18,816 nucleotides of DNA. It comes from TC-15 sp034437275. GTDB taxonomy: Bacteria; Chloroflexota; Anaerolineae; Aggregatilineales; Aggregatilineaceae. A model generated the notes under the pieces. It was not told the origin of the DNA. It was given only the letters and a program-made list of their open reading frames with translations, and made no database searches. The stretch lies in the NCBI GenBank assembly GCA_034437275.1, contig DAOTUD010000104.1, positions 1-18,816 on the forward strand, in the 5' to 3' direction. The translations under genes were made by a program, and so were the position numbers. Of the stretch, positions 5,519-13,247 are shown piece after piece; within the stretch, counting starts at the first letter, position 1; each line of letters starts with the position of its first letter.

Positions 5519-8500
5519 ATGGCAAATCGTCGCAACAACATTCGCTGGACTCAGCGGGTCATGGATGGATTCCGCGAGCTGCGCCGCACGCCGGTGCGCT
5601 TCGCGTTCCACCTGGCCGTGGCCCGCCTGATCACGCAGTGGCGTTCACTGCTGACCATCATCGCCGGGACAATTCTCGCCGCGTCGATTGGCGCGCTGGT
5701 CCCGCTGTATACCACCGCCATCGCACAGGTCGGGATGCTGCAGCGTCTCGACGAGCAAGCCCCGCGCGAGGCCCATGTGTCGTCACAGATCATGCTGCGC
5801 GCGAGCGAGTGGGAAGCTGCCGGCGGGCTGGAGCAGATCGCGGCCCAGTCGACCAACCTGGTGTTCGACCACGTCGCGGACGACCTGGGCGTGATCCAGA
5901 ACTGGGTCGACAAGGTCGTGACCTACGGCGAAACCGGCGAGATGGGCATCGGGCTGCCGATCGACGGCAGCGACGCACCGCAGCCCTTGATCGGCATCCG
6001 GGCGCGGGTGGGCTACTACGAAGGCTGGCAGGACCAGGTGCGCGTCGTCGAGGGACGGCTGCCGCGCCCCGGCGACGCCGGCGGCGTCGACATGGAGATC
6101 GCCATTGGCCTCAACGTCGTGAACGAGGTCGGCTCGCTGAGCGTGGACAAGGTGTTGATCCTCGACCAGCGCATCAAAGGCGACGGGTCGATCCGCGAGC
6201 CGTCGATCCAAGGGTTGGGCTACGAGGACAACCAGCCGCTGACGGTGCGCATTGTGGGCATTGTCGCCCCGTCGGACGAGGACGACCCGTACTGGATGGC
6301 CCCCTCACCGCTGCGCCTCACCGACCGGGTGAGCAGCTCGTGGGATTACGAGTTCATCGCGCTGACCACGCGCGACAACCTCTACCGCACCGCGACCGAA
6401 TTTTTGCCCGGCCCGCACACCCGGATCGGCTGGCGCATGCTGTTCGCGCACGACAACCTGCCCTTCGCCCGCATCGACGAGGCCACCCGCGCGCTGGACA
6501 CCTTCAAGCGCGACATGGTCGAAACGTTCGACCGGGCGATCCAGGAAGCAACCGGGGCCGGCTCCGACAGCAGCACCCAACGCGATCTGCAATTCCAATA
6601 CTTCACCCAACTGACGCCCCACCAGGCGCGCGATATCGGCATCCTGGCGGAATACGCCGACGAGGTCGAACTGCTGGGCGCACCGTTCGGGCTGCTGCTG
6701 CTGCAGGTCGGGGCGCTGGTGCTGTTCTTCCTGATGGTGACGGCGGCGCTGGTGCGGCGCGGCGAACGGCGCGAGATCGCCATGCTGCAAAGCCGCGGCG
6801 CGTGGGACAGCCAGATCGTGCTGCTGCGCGGCATCGAGGCGCTGTTGATCTGCGCGCTGGCGGTGATTATTGCGCCGTTCCTGTCGCAGGCCTTGCTCTC
6901 TGCGCTGGGGCCGACCATCGCCGAGACGGACGACTTCCCGCTGCCCCTGACGGGCGACGTGTTCGCGTTTGCCGGGCTGGCGGCGGCGGTGACGTTCCTG
7001 GCGCTGATGTTCACACTGCGCCCGGTGCTCCGGCTGCCGCTGGTGCTGGCCGGGGGATCGGCCTCGCGTGCCGAGCAGCAGCACTGGTGGCAAAAATTCT
7101 ACCTGGATGCGCTGCTGGCAGTGGTGGGCATCGGCGCGCTGGCGCTGCTGGTGCGCAACGGCTCGCCGCTGTCCGACGTGAACCTGGGCGGCCAAAAAGC
7201 CGACCCGTTGATGCTGCTGGCCCCGGCGCTGTTGTTCCTGGCGCTGGGCAGCCTGGCGCTGCGCTTCTTCCCGCTCATTGCCCAGGCGCTGGCGCACGTG
7301 ACCGCTACCGGGCGCGGCTTGCTCTCGTCGCTGGCGAGCTGGCAGCTCAGCCGCGAGCCGGTGCACTACGGGCGCATCACGTTCCTGCTGGCGCTGGCGA
7401 TTGGCATCGGCTGGTTCGCGACCAGCTTCCGCGCCACGCTCTCCAACAGCCACGAGGACCAGGCCCGTTACAAGGCCGGCACCGACCTGCGCTTCGTCGA
7501 GCGCGACACCGTGCTGAATGCCAACCGCGCGCGGAGCGCCGACTACTACAGCGGGCGGGACGAGGTCGCGGCGGCCAGCATCGGCTTCCGCATCCCGAAC
7601 GCGACGCTGGGCAACCGCGCCGACAGCCTGCGCGGCAACATCCTGGCCATCGACCCCGACACGTACGGCGACACGCTGTACTGGCGGTCCGACCTGGGCG
7701 ACATCTATACACCGAGCCGCCCTGGCCAGGACCCGAACCTGCCCACACGCGGCGAAGCACTGCCCATCACGCCGGACCGGATCGGGTTCTGGGCACGCTT
7801 CGACATTGTGTGGCTCATCGAATCCGACGACGGCACGACCACGCTGGTCCGGCCCCAGGTAGGCCGCCTGCTGAACCGCACCGATATCAACCTGCGCCTG
7901 CTGGATGCGGACGGGGTATGGGTGGTGGTGCCCGCCGAAGCGGTCGAGATCGAATACGAACGGCGCGGCAGCGATGCGCCGGGGGCCGGCGCCGGAGCGT
8001 TCGTCTACAGCGGCTGGGTGTACTACGAGGCCGACCTCGACGCGCTGGCCTACGACGCGCAGGGACCGCTGCGGCTGGTGTCCTTCTTCTGGGAATATCG
8101 CAGCCCCAGCAGTCGCGGCGAACGCGGGATGCGCCTCACCCTGGCCGACATGACGCTGATCGACGCCGGCGGCACCGCCCAGCCGTACCCGGTGTTCGCC
8201 GACAACAACTGGGAATTTGAGTACGACCGCATCGCCCGCGCCACCGGCAAAACCACGCCCGGCGCGCAGTTGGCCGGGGAGCGTTCCGACGCGCTCTATA
8301 TCCGCTGGGACCAGGAAGAAGGCTCGCGGACGGTGGTCGGCGCGCTGCTGAACTACCCGGACCTGGGGCCAATCGACGCCATCGTCAGCACGCGCGTGCA
8401 GCAGGAAAACGCGCTGTCCGTCGGGCCGGATGCTACGCCGATCCGCCTGATCAACATTGCGGGCAGCGTCGAGATGCGCTTCCGCGCGGTGCAGGTGGCG

Positions 8501-9220
8501 GACTATTACCCGTCGCTGTACGACGTCGCCCCGACCGACACCGCGCCCGGCGACTCGTTTATGGTGGTCGATGTGCGCCAACTGCTCTACCGCCTCAACC
8601 GGCGGCCCAGCGCCACCTACTACCCCAGCGAGGTCTGGCTGCGCTTCGAGGACGGCTTCGACGCCCAGGACAAAGGCGCGGTCGCGGGGTTCCTCGAAAA
8701 GCTGGAACGCGCCAGCGACGGGCAAACGCTGGTGCTCAGCAACGTGTCGCTGGCCGAGGAACTCGACAAACTGCAAACCGATCCGTTGGGGCTGGGCCTG
8801 CTGGGCCTGATGTACCTGGCGTTCATCATGGCGCTGACGCTGAGCGTGGTCGGCCTGCTGACCTACGCCGGGCTGACGGCCCAGGCGCGCCGCACCGAGT
8901 TCGGTGTGCTGCGCGCGCTGGGGCTGTCGTCGCTGCGCGTGGTGGGCGGGCTGGCGCTGGAGCAGACGTTCGTGATGGTGATCGGCGTGACGTTGGGCGC
9001 GGTGCTGGGCGCGGTGCTGGCCGATCAGGTCGTGCCGACGCTGGCGCTGGGCGCGGCGGGCGAAGGCGTGGTGCCGCCCTTCGTGATCCGCGTCGAGGTG
9101 CGCCGCCTGCTCGAATACGGCGTGCTGATGCTGTCCGTGCTGCTGCTGGTGCTCAGTTCGAGCCTGCTGCTGGTGCGGCAGTTGTCGCTGTCGCGCACGC
9201 TGCGCCTGGGCGAGGAGTAG
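5519..9220 (+). CDS. Giant FtsX-type ABC transporter permease 1
   Basis: A 1233-residue membrane protein. About ten transmembrane helices are visible near residues 42-64, 391-412, 438-460, 482-502, 530-548, 563-587, 619-637, 1092-1117, 1140-1170 and 1198-1222. They frame two large extracytoplasmic domains (65-390 and 638-1090). Two FtsX-like cores stand out: RRGERREIAMLQSRGAWDSQ (413-432) and RRTEFGVLRALGLSSLR (1124-1140), the cytoplasmic loops that contact the ATPase in MacB/LolC-type transporters. The second ectodomain has a strand-rich part near 780-885 ending LTLADMTLID. Family members are usually 400-850 residues, so this one is unusually large. The start at 5519 has GGAAGG at 5504-5509. 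It is first in the transporter run and 364 bp before its close paralogue. Type VII (mechanotransmission) function is inferred from the family; the substrate is unknown. Confidence 0.88.
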   Translation: MANRRNNIRWTQRVMDGFRELRRTPVRFAFHLAVARLITQWRSLLTIIAGTILAASIGALVPLYTTAIAQVGMLQRLDEQAPREAHVSSQIMLRASEWEAAGGLEQIAAQSTNLVFDHVADDLGVIQNWVDKVVTYGETGEMGIGLPIDGSDAPQPLIGIRARVGYYEGWQDQVRVVEGRLPRPGDAGGVDMEIAIGLNVVNEVGSLSVDKVLILDQRIKGDGSIREPSIQGLGYEDNQPLTVRIVGIVAPSDEDDPYWMAPSPLRLTDRVSSSWDYEFIALTTRDNLYRTATEFLPGPHTRIGWRMLFAHDNLPFARIDEATRALDTFKRDMVETFDRAIQEATGAGSDSSTQRDLQFQYFTQLTPHQARDIGILAEYADEVELLGAPFGLLLLQVGALVLFFLMVTAALVRRGERREIAMLQSRGAWDSQIVLLRGIEALLICALAVIIAPFLSQALLSALGPTIAETDDFPLPLTGDVFAFAGLAAAVTFLALMFTLRPVLRLPLVLAGGSASRAEQQHWWQKFYLDALLAVVGIGALALLVRNGSPLSDVNLGGQKADPLMLLAPALLFLALGSLALRFFPLIAQALAHVTATGRGLLSSLASWQLSREPVHYGRITFLLALAIGIGWFATSFRATLSNSHEDQARYKAGTDLRFVERDTVLNANRARSADYYSGRDEVAAASIGFRIPNATLGNRADSLRGNILAIDPDTYGDTLYWRSDLGDIYTPSRPGQDPNLPTRGEALPITPDRIGFWARFDIVWLIESDDGTTTLVRPQVGRLLNRTDINLRLLDADGVWVVVPAEAVEIEYERRGSDAPGAGAGAFVYSGWVYYEADLDALAYDAQGPLRLVSFFWEYRSPSSRGERGMRLTLADMTLIDAGGTAQPYPVFADNNWEFEYDRIARATGKTTPGAQLAGERSDALYIRWDQEEGSRTVVGALLNYPDLGPIDAIVSTRVQQENALSVGPDATPIRLINIAGSVEMRFRAVQVADYYPSLYDVAPTDTAPGDSFMVVDVRQLLYRLNRRPSATYYPSEVWLRFEDGFDAQDKGAVAGFLEKLERASDGQTLVLSNVSLAEELDKLQTDPLGLGLLGLMYLAFIMALTLSVVGLLTYAGLTAQARRTEFGVLRALGLSSLRVVGGLALEQTFVMVIGVTLGAVLGAVLADQVVPTLALGAAGEGVVPPFVIRVEVRRLLEYGVLMLSVLLLVLSSSLLLVRQLSLSRTLRLGEE

Positions 9221-9223
9221 GGG

Positions 9224-9248
9224 GTTTACCCCTCCCCGCACGCGGAGC
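9224..9248 (+). repeat. Short fragment of the gttttaccc-type intergenic repeat
   Basis: Directly after the permease 1 stop codon, GTTTACCCCTCCCC (9224-9237) matches the left end of the fuller repeat copy, and CGCACGCGGAG (9237-9247) resembles part of its inner arm. The overlapping GGGGTTTACCCC (9221-9232) forms a 4-bp stem with a 4-nt loop. It looks like a deletion remnant. Confidence 0.5.
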
Positions 9249-9331
9249 TAATCATTACCCATACGTGGGGAGCAGGCCCTCACCCTTCCGACTGGGGGGT
9301 TATGCTAGATATCCTGGCGCGTGTGTCGATG

Positions 9332-9437
9332 GTTTACCCCTCCCTATATCCCTCCCCGTGAACGGAGAGGGACTTTGGGTCCCGGTTTGTTTCCCCCTCT
9401 CCGCGCGCGGGGAGGGGGCCAGGGGGAGGGGTAAAAC
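9332..9437 (+). repeat. Palindromic intergenic repeat (REP/MITE-like), copy 2
   Basis: An element of about 106 bp with inverted ends: GTTTACCCCTCCC at the left and GGGAGGGGTAAAAC at the right. Inside are two further stems: CCCTCCCCG with CGGAGAGGG (one mismatch), and a CTCCGCGCGCGGGGAG-like stem. It encodes nothing. The same left half recurs at 18739-18816, so it is a dispersed family. Small size, inverted ends and lack of coding capacity fit a MITE or REP-like element; no target-site duplication was confirmed. Confidence 0.7.
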
Positions 9438-9584
9438 TAGCATAACGCCCGACTGGCGTCGGGTCCCTCTCTCTCAGGGAGAGGGATTATCGGGCCGCTG
9501 ACTCCCCCTCGCCCCACTGGGGGGGAGCGGTAAAAAGAAGAAGAGAAGCACATTATTCGCTCTGTGTAAATCAGGAAGGCCAAC

Positions 9585-12500
9585 ATGTCTGCGGTAAGAC
9601 GCCGCCAACCTAATCGATTTCAACGGCTGCGCGAAGGGTTCAACGAACTGCGCCGAACACCGGTGCGCTTCGCCGTGCGGCTGGCCGTTTCACGACTTAT
9701 CACACATTGGCGCTCGCTGCTGACCATCGTCGCCGGGGCGATCCTGGCGGCGTCAATCGGGGCGCTGGTGCCTCTCTACACCACGGCGATTGCCCAGGTC
9801 GGGATGCTCCAGCGGCTCGACGAAAACGCGCCGCGCGACACCAACATCACGGCCCAGATCATGCTGCGCGCCAACGAATGGGCAGACACCGGCGGCCTGG
9901 ACCAGATCGCCGGAGAAGCCGACCAGCTCGTCCGCCAGCACGTCGCAGCTGACCTGGGCGTGATCGACGACTGGGTCGCCTCGGTCGTCAGCTCCGGCGA
10001 AACCGGCGAGATGGGCATCCTGCGCACCGGCGACGAGCCGCTGCTCGGCATCCGCGCGCGGGTCGGCCATTACGACGGCTGGCAGGACCAGGTGCGCGTG
10101 GTGTCCGGACGGCTGCCCCAACCGGGCGAGGCCGGGGACACCGCGATGGAGGTCGTCGTCAGCCTGGAGGCAGCCAACGAGATCGACACCCTGTCGCCCG
10201 ACACCACGCTGATCTTCGACCAGCGCGTGCGCGGCGATGGCGCGATCAAAGAGACGTCCATCCCCGGCTACGAGAACAACCGCCCGCTGACGGTGCAGAT
10301 CGTGGGCGTGGTCGCCCCGCTGGACCCACAGGCCGACTACTGGCTGGAGCCGTCGCCGCTGGCGCTCAACGACCGGCTGGGCAGTTCGTGGGATTACGAG
10401 TTCGTCGCACTCACCACGCGCGACAACTTCTACCGCGCCGCGACCGACTTTTTGCCCGGCCCGCACACCCGGATCGGCTGGCGCGTGCTGTTGGCACACG
10501 ACAACCTGCCCTTCGCCCGGCTGGAAACCGCCCGCGACGCGCTGCGCACCTTCGAGAACAACCTGCACGCGACTTTCGAAGAGGCGGTCAATCCTGGCAA
10601 CGTCGATGTCGGCATCCAGGGCGGCGGCGATCCGCGCAATCTCCAGTTTCAATACTACACGCAGCTCACCCCCCACCAACAGCGCGATACCGGCATCCTG
10701 AAGGAATACGCCGGCGAGGTCGACCTGCTGGGCGCACCGTTCGGGCTGCTGCTGCTGCAAGTCGGGGCGCTGGTGCTGTTCTTCCTGATGGTGACGGCGG
10801 CCCTCGTGCGGCGCGGCGAACGGCGCGAGATCGCCATCCTGCAAAGCCGCGGCGCGTGGGACAGCCAGATCGTGCTGCTGCGCGGTATCGAGGCGCTGTT
10901 GATCTGCGCGCTGGCGGTGGTCGTCGCCCCGTTCCTATCGCAGGCGCTGCTCTCCGCGCTGGGGCCGACCATCACCCAGACCGAGCGCTTCCCCCTGCCC
11001 CTGATGGACGACGCCTTCATCTTTGCCGGGCTGGCGGCGGCGGTGACGTTCCTGGCGCTGATGTTCACGCTGCGCCCGGTGCTGCGAATGCCGTTGATCG
11101 CGGCGGGGGGCGCGGCGACCCGCAGCGGCGGACAGCATTGGTGGCAGAAATATTATATCGACGTGGTGCTGGCCGGGGTCGGGCTGCTGGCGCTGGGCGT
11201 GCTGGTGCGCAACGGCTCGCCGCTGGCGGACGTCAACCTCGGCGGCGACCAGGCCGACCCGCTGCTGCTGCTGGCTCCGGCGCTGTTGTTCCTGGCGCTG
11301 GGCAGCCTGGCGCTGCGCTTCTTCCCGATCATCGCGCAGGTCGCGTCACGCATAGCGGCAACCGGGCGCGGCGCGCTCGGATCGCTGGCGAGCTGGCAGC
11401 TCAGCCGCGAGCCGGTGCACTACGGGCGCATCACGTTCCTGCTGGCGCTGGCGATTGGCATCGGCTGGTTCGCGACCAGCTTCCGCGCGACGGTGTGGAA
11501 CAGCCACACCGACCAGGCGAAATACAGCGTGGGCACCGACACCCGCCTGACCGAACGCGACGTGGCGCTGGATGCCAACCGCGCGCGCCCCGCCGCCGAC
11601 TATGCCGCCCAGGATGGCATCCAGGCCGCGAGCGTGGCCTACCGCCTGCCGGGCATCAACCTCAGCCTGGACCTGACCGACGAGATCTCCGGCGACATCC
11701 TGGCCATCGACCCGGCCACCTTCCCCTACGTGCCCTACTGGCGCGACGACCTGGGGCCGCTGTATTTGCCGCGCGCCGCCAATGCCGCCGACACCCTGCC
11801 CCCGCGCGGGGCCGAACTGCCGTTCGTCCCGGACCGAATCGGGCTGTGGGTGCGGCTGGAGCAGCTCACCCAGCAGCGCAACTATGCCCCCCAGGTCAAT
11901 CACCTGATGGAGCATATCGACCTGCGGCTGCGGCTGCTGAACGCGGACGGGATGTGGCATCTCGTCCCGGTCGAGAAGCGCGAGATCGAGACGGAATACG
12001 ATCCGGATGCCCTGTTCGACGAGTACCCGCCGACCGGCTGGGTCTACTGCGAGGCCGACCTGGGCGCGCTGGACGCTGCCGGATCGCTGCGGCTGGTGTC
12101 GATCTTCTGGGACTATCGCTATCCCTTCCGGGGCGACAGCAGCAGCCGCCTCACGCTGGCCGACATGACCCTGATCGACGCCGGCGGCAGCCCGACCACT
12201 TACCCGCTGTTCGCCGACGACACCCTCACGTGGGATTTCGCCTACGACCGGGGCGCAACCGCTGAGGGCCGCGTCGCGCTCGACGTGCCCTACGATCCGC
12301 GTGCGCGCGAGGAAAGCGTGTACATTTCGTGGTCGCAGCAGGGCCAGCGCACCCGCGTCGGCACGCTGATCAACTACCCCGACCTGGGCGCGCTGCACGC
12401 CATCGTCAGCCGCCGCATGCAGCAGGCCAACACACTGCGCATCGGGGCCGATGCGCCCGCGATCCGCTTGCTGAACGTGCAGGGTCGCCCACTGTACATC

Positions 12501-13235
12501 CGGCCCCTGGCCGCGACCGAGTACTACCCGTCGCTGTACAACCGGGACGAAAGCAGCGCCTTCCCGAAAGGGGATGCCTTCGTGGTGGTCAGCGTGCACG
12601 ACCTGCTGTACCACCTCAACCGGCAGCCCAGCGCGGCCCATTACGCCGACGAGGTCTGGCTGCGCTTCGACGACGGCGTCGACACGCGCGACAAGGCCGC
12701 AGTCGGGGCGCTGATCGAGCGCCTGACGCCGGACGGGCGAGCCGTGATCCTGCACGAGGTGACGCTGGCCGAAGAACTCGACCGGCTGCGCACCGATCCG
12801 TTAGGATTGGGCCTGCTAGGCCTGATGTACCTGGCGTTTTTGATGGCGCTCACGCTCAGCGTGGTCGGCCTGCTGACCTACGCCGGGCTGACGGCACAGG
12901 CGCGCCGCACCGAGTTCGGCGTGCTGCGCGCGCTGGGGCTGTCGTCGCTGCGCGTGGTGGCGGTGCTGGCGCTGGAACAAGTTTTCGTGATGGTCGTCGG
13001 CATTGCGCTGGGTGCGACGCTGGGCGCGGTACTGGCCGATCAGGTCGTGCCGACGCTGGCGATGGGCGCGGCGGGGGAAAACATAACGCCCCCGTTTGTG
13101 ATGCGGGTGGGCAGCCAGCAGATCGTGGAATACATGCTGTTAATGGCGACCGTGCTGCTGCTGGTCTTAGGGTCCAGCGTGGTGCTGGTCCGGCAGCTTT
13201 CGCTGGCGCGAACGCTGCGGCTTGGCGAGGAATAG
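9585..13235 (+). CDS. Giant FtsX-type ABC transporter permease 2 (paralogue of permease 1)
   Basis: A 1216-residue tandem paralogue of permease 1 with the same plan: first helix at about 43-64, ectodomain one at 65-385, helices near 386-407, 433-455, 477-497, 524-541, 558-580 and 614-632, ectodomain two at 633-1073, and last helices near 1075-1100, 1123-1153 and 1181-1203. The FtsX cytoplasmic loops read RRGERREIAILQSRGAWDSQ and RRTEFGVLRALGLSSLR, almost as in permease 1, and the C-terminus is again LRTLRLGEE-like (ARTLRLGEE). Helical regions are nearly identical to permease 1 while the ectodomains diverge, notably about 635-800. The start at 9585 has AGGAAGG five bases before the spacer end. 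The stop is 12 bp before permease 3, so the two are cotranscribed. The substrate is unknown. Confidence 0.88.
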   Translation: MSAVRRRQPNRFQRLREGFNELRRTPVRFAVRLAVSRLITHWRSLLTIVAGAILAASIGALVPLYTTAIAQVGMLQRLDENAPRDTNITAQIMLRANEWADTGGLDQIAGEADQLVRQHVAADLGVIDDWVASVVSSGETGEMGILRTGDEPLLGIRARVGHYDGWQDQVRVVSGRLPQPGEAGDTAMEVVVSLEAANEIDTLSPDTTLIFDQRVRGDGAIKETSIPGYENNRPLTVQIVGVVAPLDPQADYWLEPSPLALNDRLGSSWDYEFVALTTRDNFYRAATDFLPGPHTRIGWRVLLAHDNLPFARLETARDALRTFENNLHATFEEAVNPGNVDVGIQGGGDPRNLQFQYYTQLTPHQQRDTGILKEYAGEVDLLGAPFGLLLLQVGALVLFFLMVTAALVRRGERREIAILQSRGAWDSQIVLLRGIEALLICALAVVVAPFLSQALLSALGPTITQTERFPLPLMDDAFIFAGLAAAVTFLALMFTLRPVLRMPLIAAGGAATRSGGQHWWQKYYIDVVLAGVGLLALGVLVRNGSPLADVNLGGDQADPLLLLAPALLFLALGSLALRFFPIIAQVASRIAATGRGALGSLASWQLSREPVHYGRITFLLALAIGIGWFATSFRATVWNSHTDQAKYSVGTDTRLTERDVALDANRARPAADYAAQDGIQAASVAYRLPGINLSLDLTDEISGDILAIDPATFPYVPYWRDDLGPLYLPRAANAADTLPPRGAELPFVPDRIGLWVRLEQLTQQRNYAPQVNHLMEHIDLRLRLLNADGMWHLVPVEKREIETEYDPDALFDEYPPTGWVYCEADLGALDAAGSLRLVSIFWDYRYPFRGDSSSRLTLADMTLIDAGGSPTTYPLFADDTLTWDFAYDRGATAEGRVALDVPYDPRAREESVYISWSQQGQRTRVGTLINYPDLGALHAIVSRRMQQANTLRIGADAPAIRLLNVQGRPLYIRPLAATEYYPSLYNRDESSAFPKGDAFVVVSVHDLLYHLNRQPSAAHYADEVWLRFDDGVDTRDKAAVGALIERLTPDGRAVILHEVTLAEELDRLRTDPLGLGLLGLMYLAFLMALTLSVVGLLTYAGLTAQARRTEFGVLRALGLSSLRVVAVLALEQVFVMVVGIALGATLGAVLADQVVPTLAMGAAGENITPPFVMRVGSQQIVEYMLLMATVLLLVLGSSVVLVRQLSLARTLRLGEE

Positions 13236-13247
13236 GAAAGATATCGT

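Larger units (their letters stand above)
9221..9584. other. Repeat-filled spacer between permeases 1 and 2
   Basis: This 364-bp gap interrupts an otherwise tightly packed gene run. It is built of palindromic repeats with no credible gene. A short repeat fragment lies at 9224-9248 and a fuller copy at 9332-9437. A 10-bp inverted repeat, GTTATGCTAG (9299-9308) and CTAGCATAAC (9437-9446), brackets the fuller copy. Two hairpins follow, CCCGAC/GTCGGG (9448-9463) and TCCCTCTC/GAGAGGGA (9464-9486). A Shine-Dalgarno AGGAAGG (9573-9579) serves permease 2. No clear promoter was recognised. Confidence 0.6.

Noticed and set aside
5488..8220. 910-residue plus-strand frame overlapping permease 1
   Set aside because: Composition is Arg/Pro/Ala/Gly-rich, with no motifs, as expected from the +1 frame of a GC-rich gene.
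6305..9241. 978-residue open frame on the minus strand opposite permease 1
   Set aside because: Translation is dominated by Gln, Arg, His and Ala without a fold-like pattern, a typical antisense shadow of a GC-rich gene. The plus-strand frame has clear helices and FtsX motifs.
9265..9501. 78-residue plus-strand frame between permeases 1 and 2
   Set aside because: It lies entirely inside palindromic repeats and reads as low-complexity Gly/Arg/Pro sequence without a ribosome-binding site.
11346..12755. 469-residue minus-strand frame opposite permease 2
   Set aside because: An antisense shadow with similar composition to the one opposite permease 1. The apparent conservation follows from the conserved sense strand.
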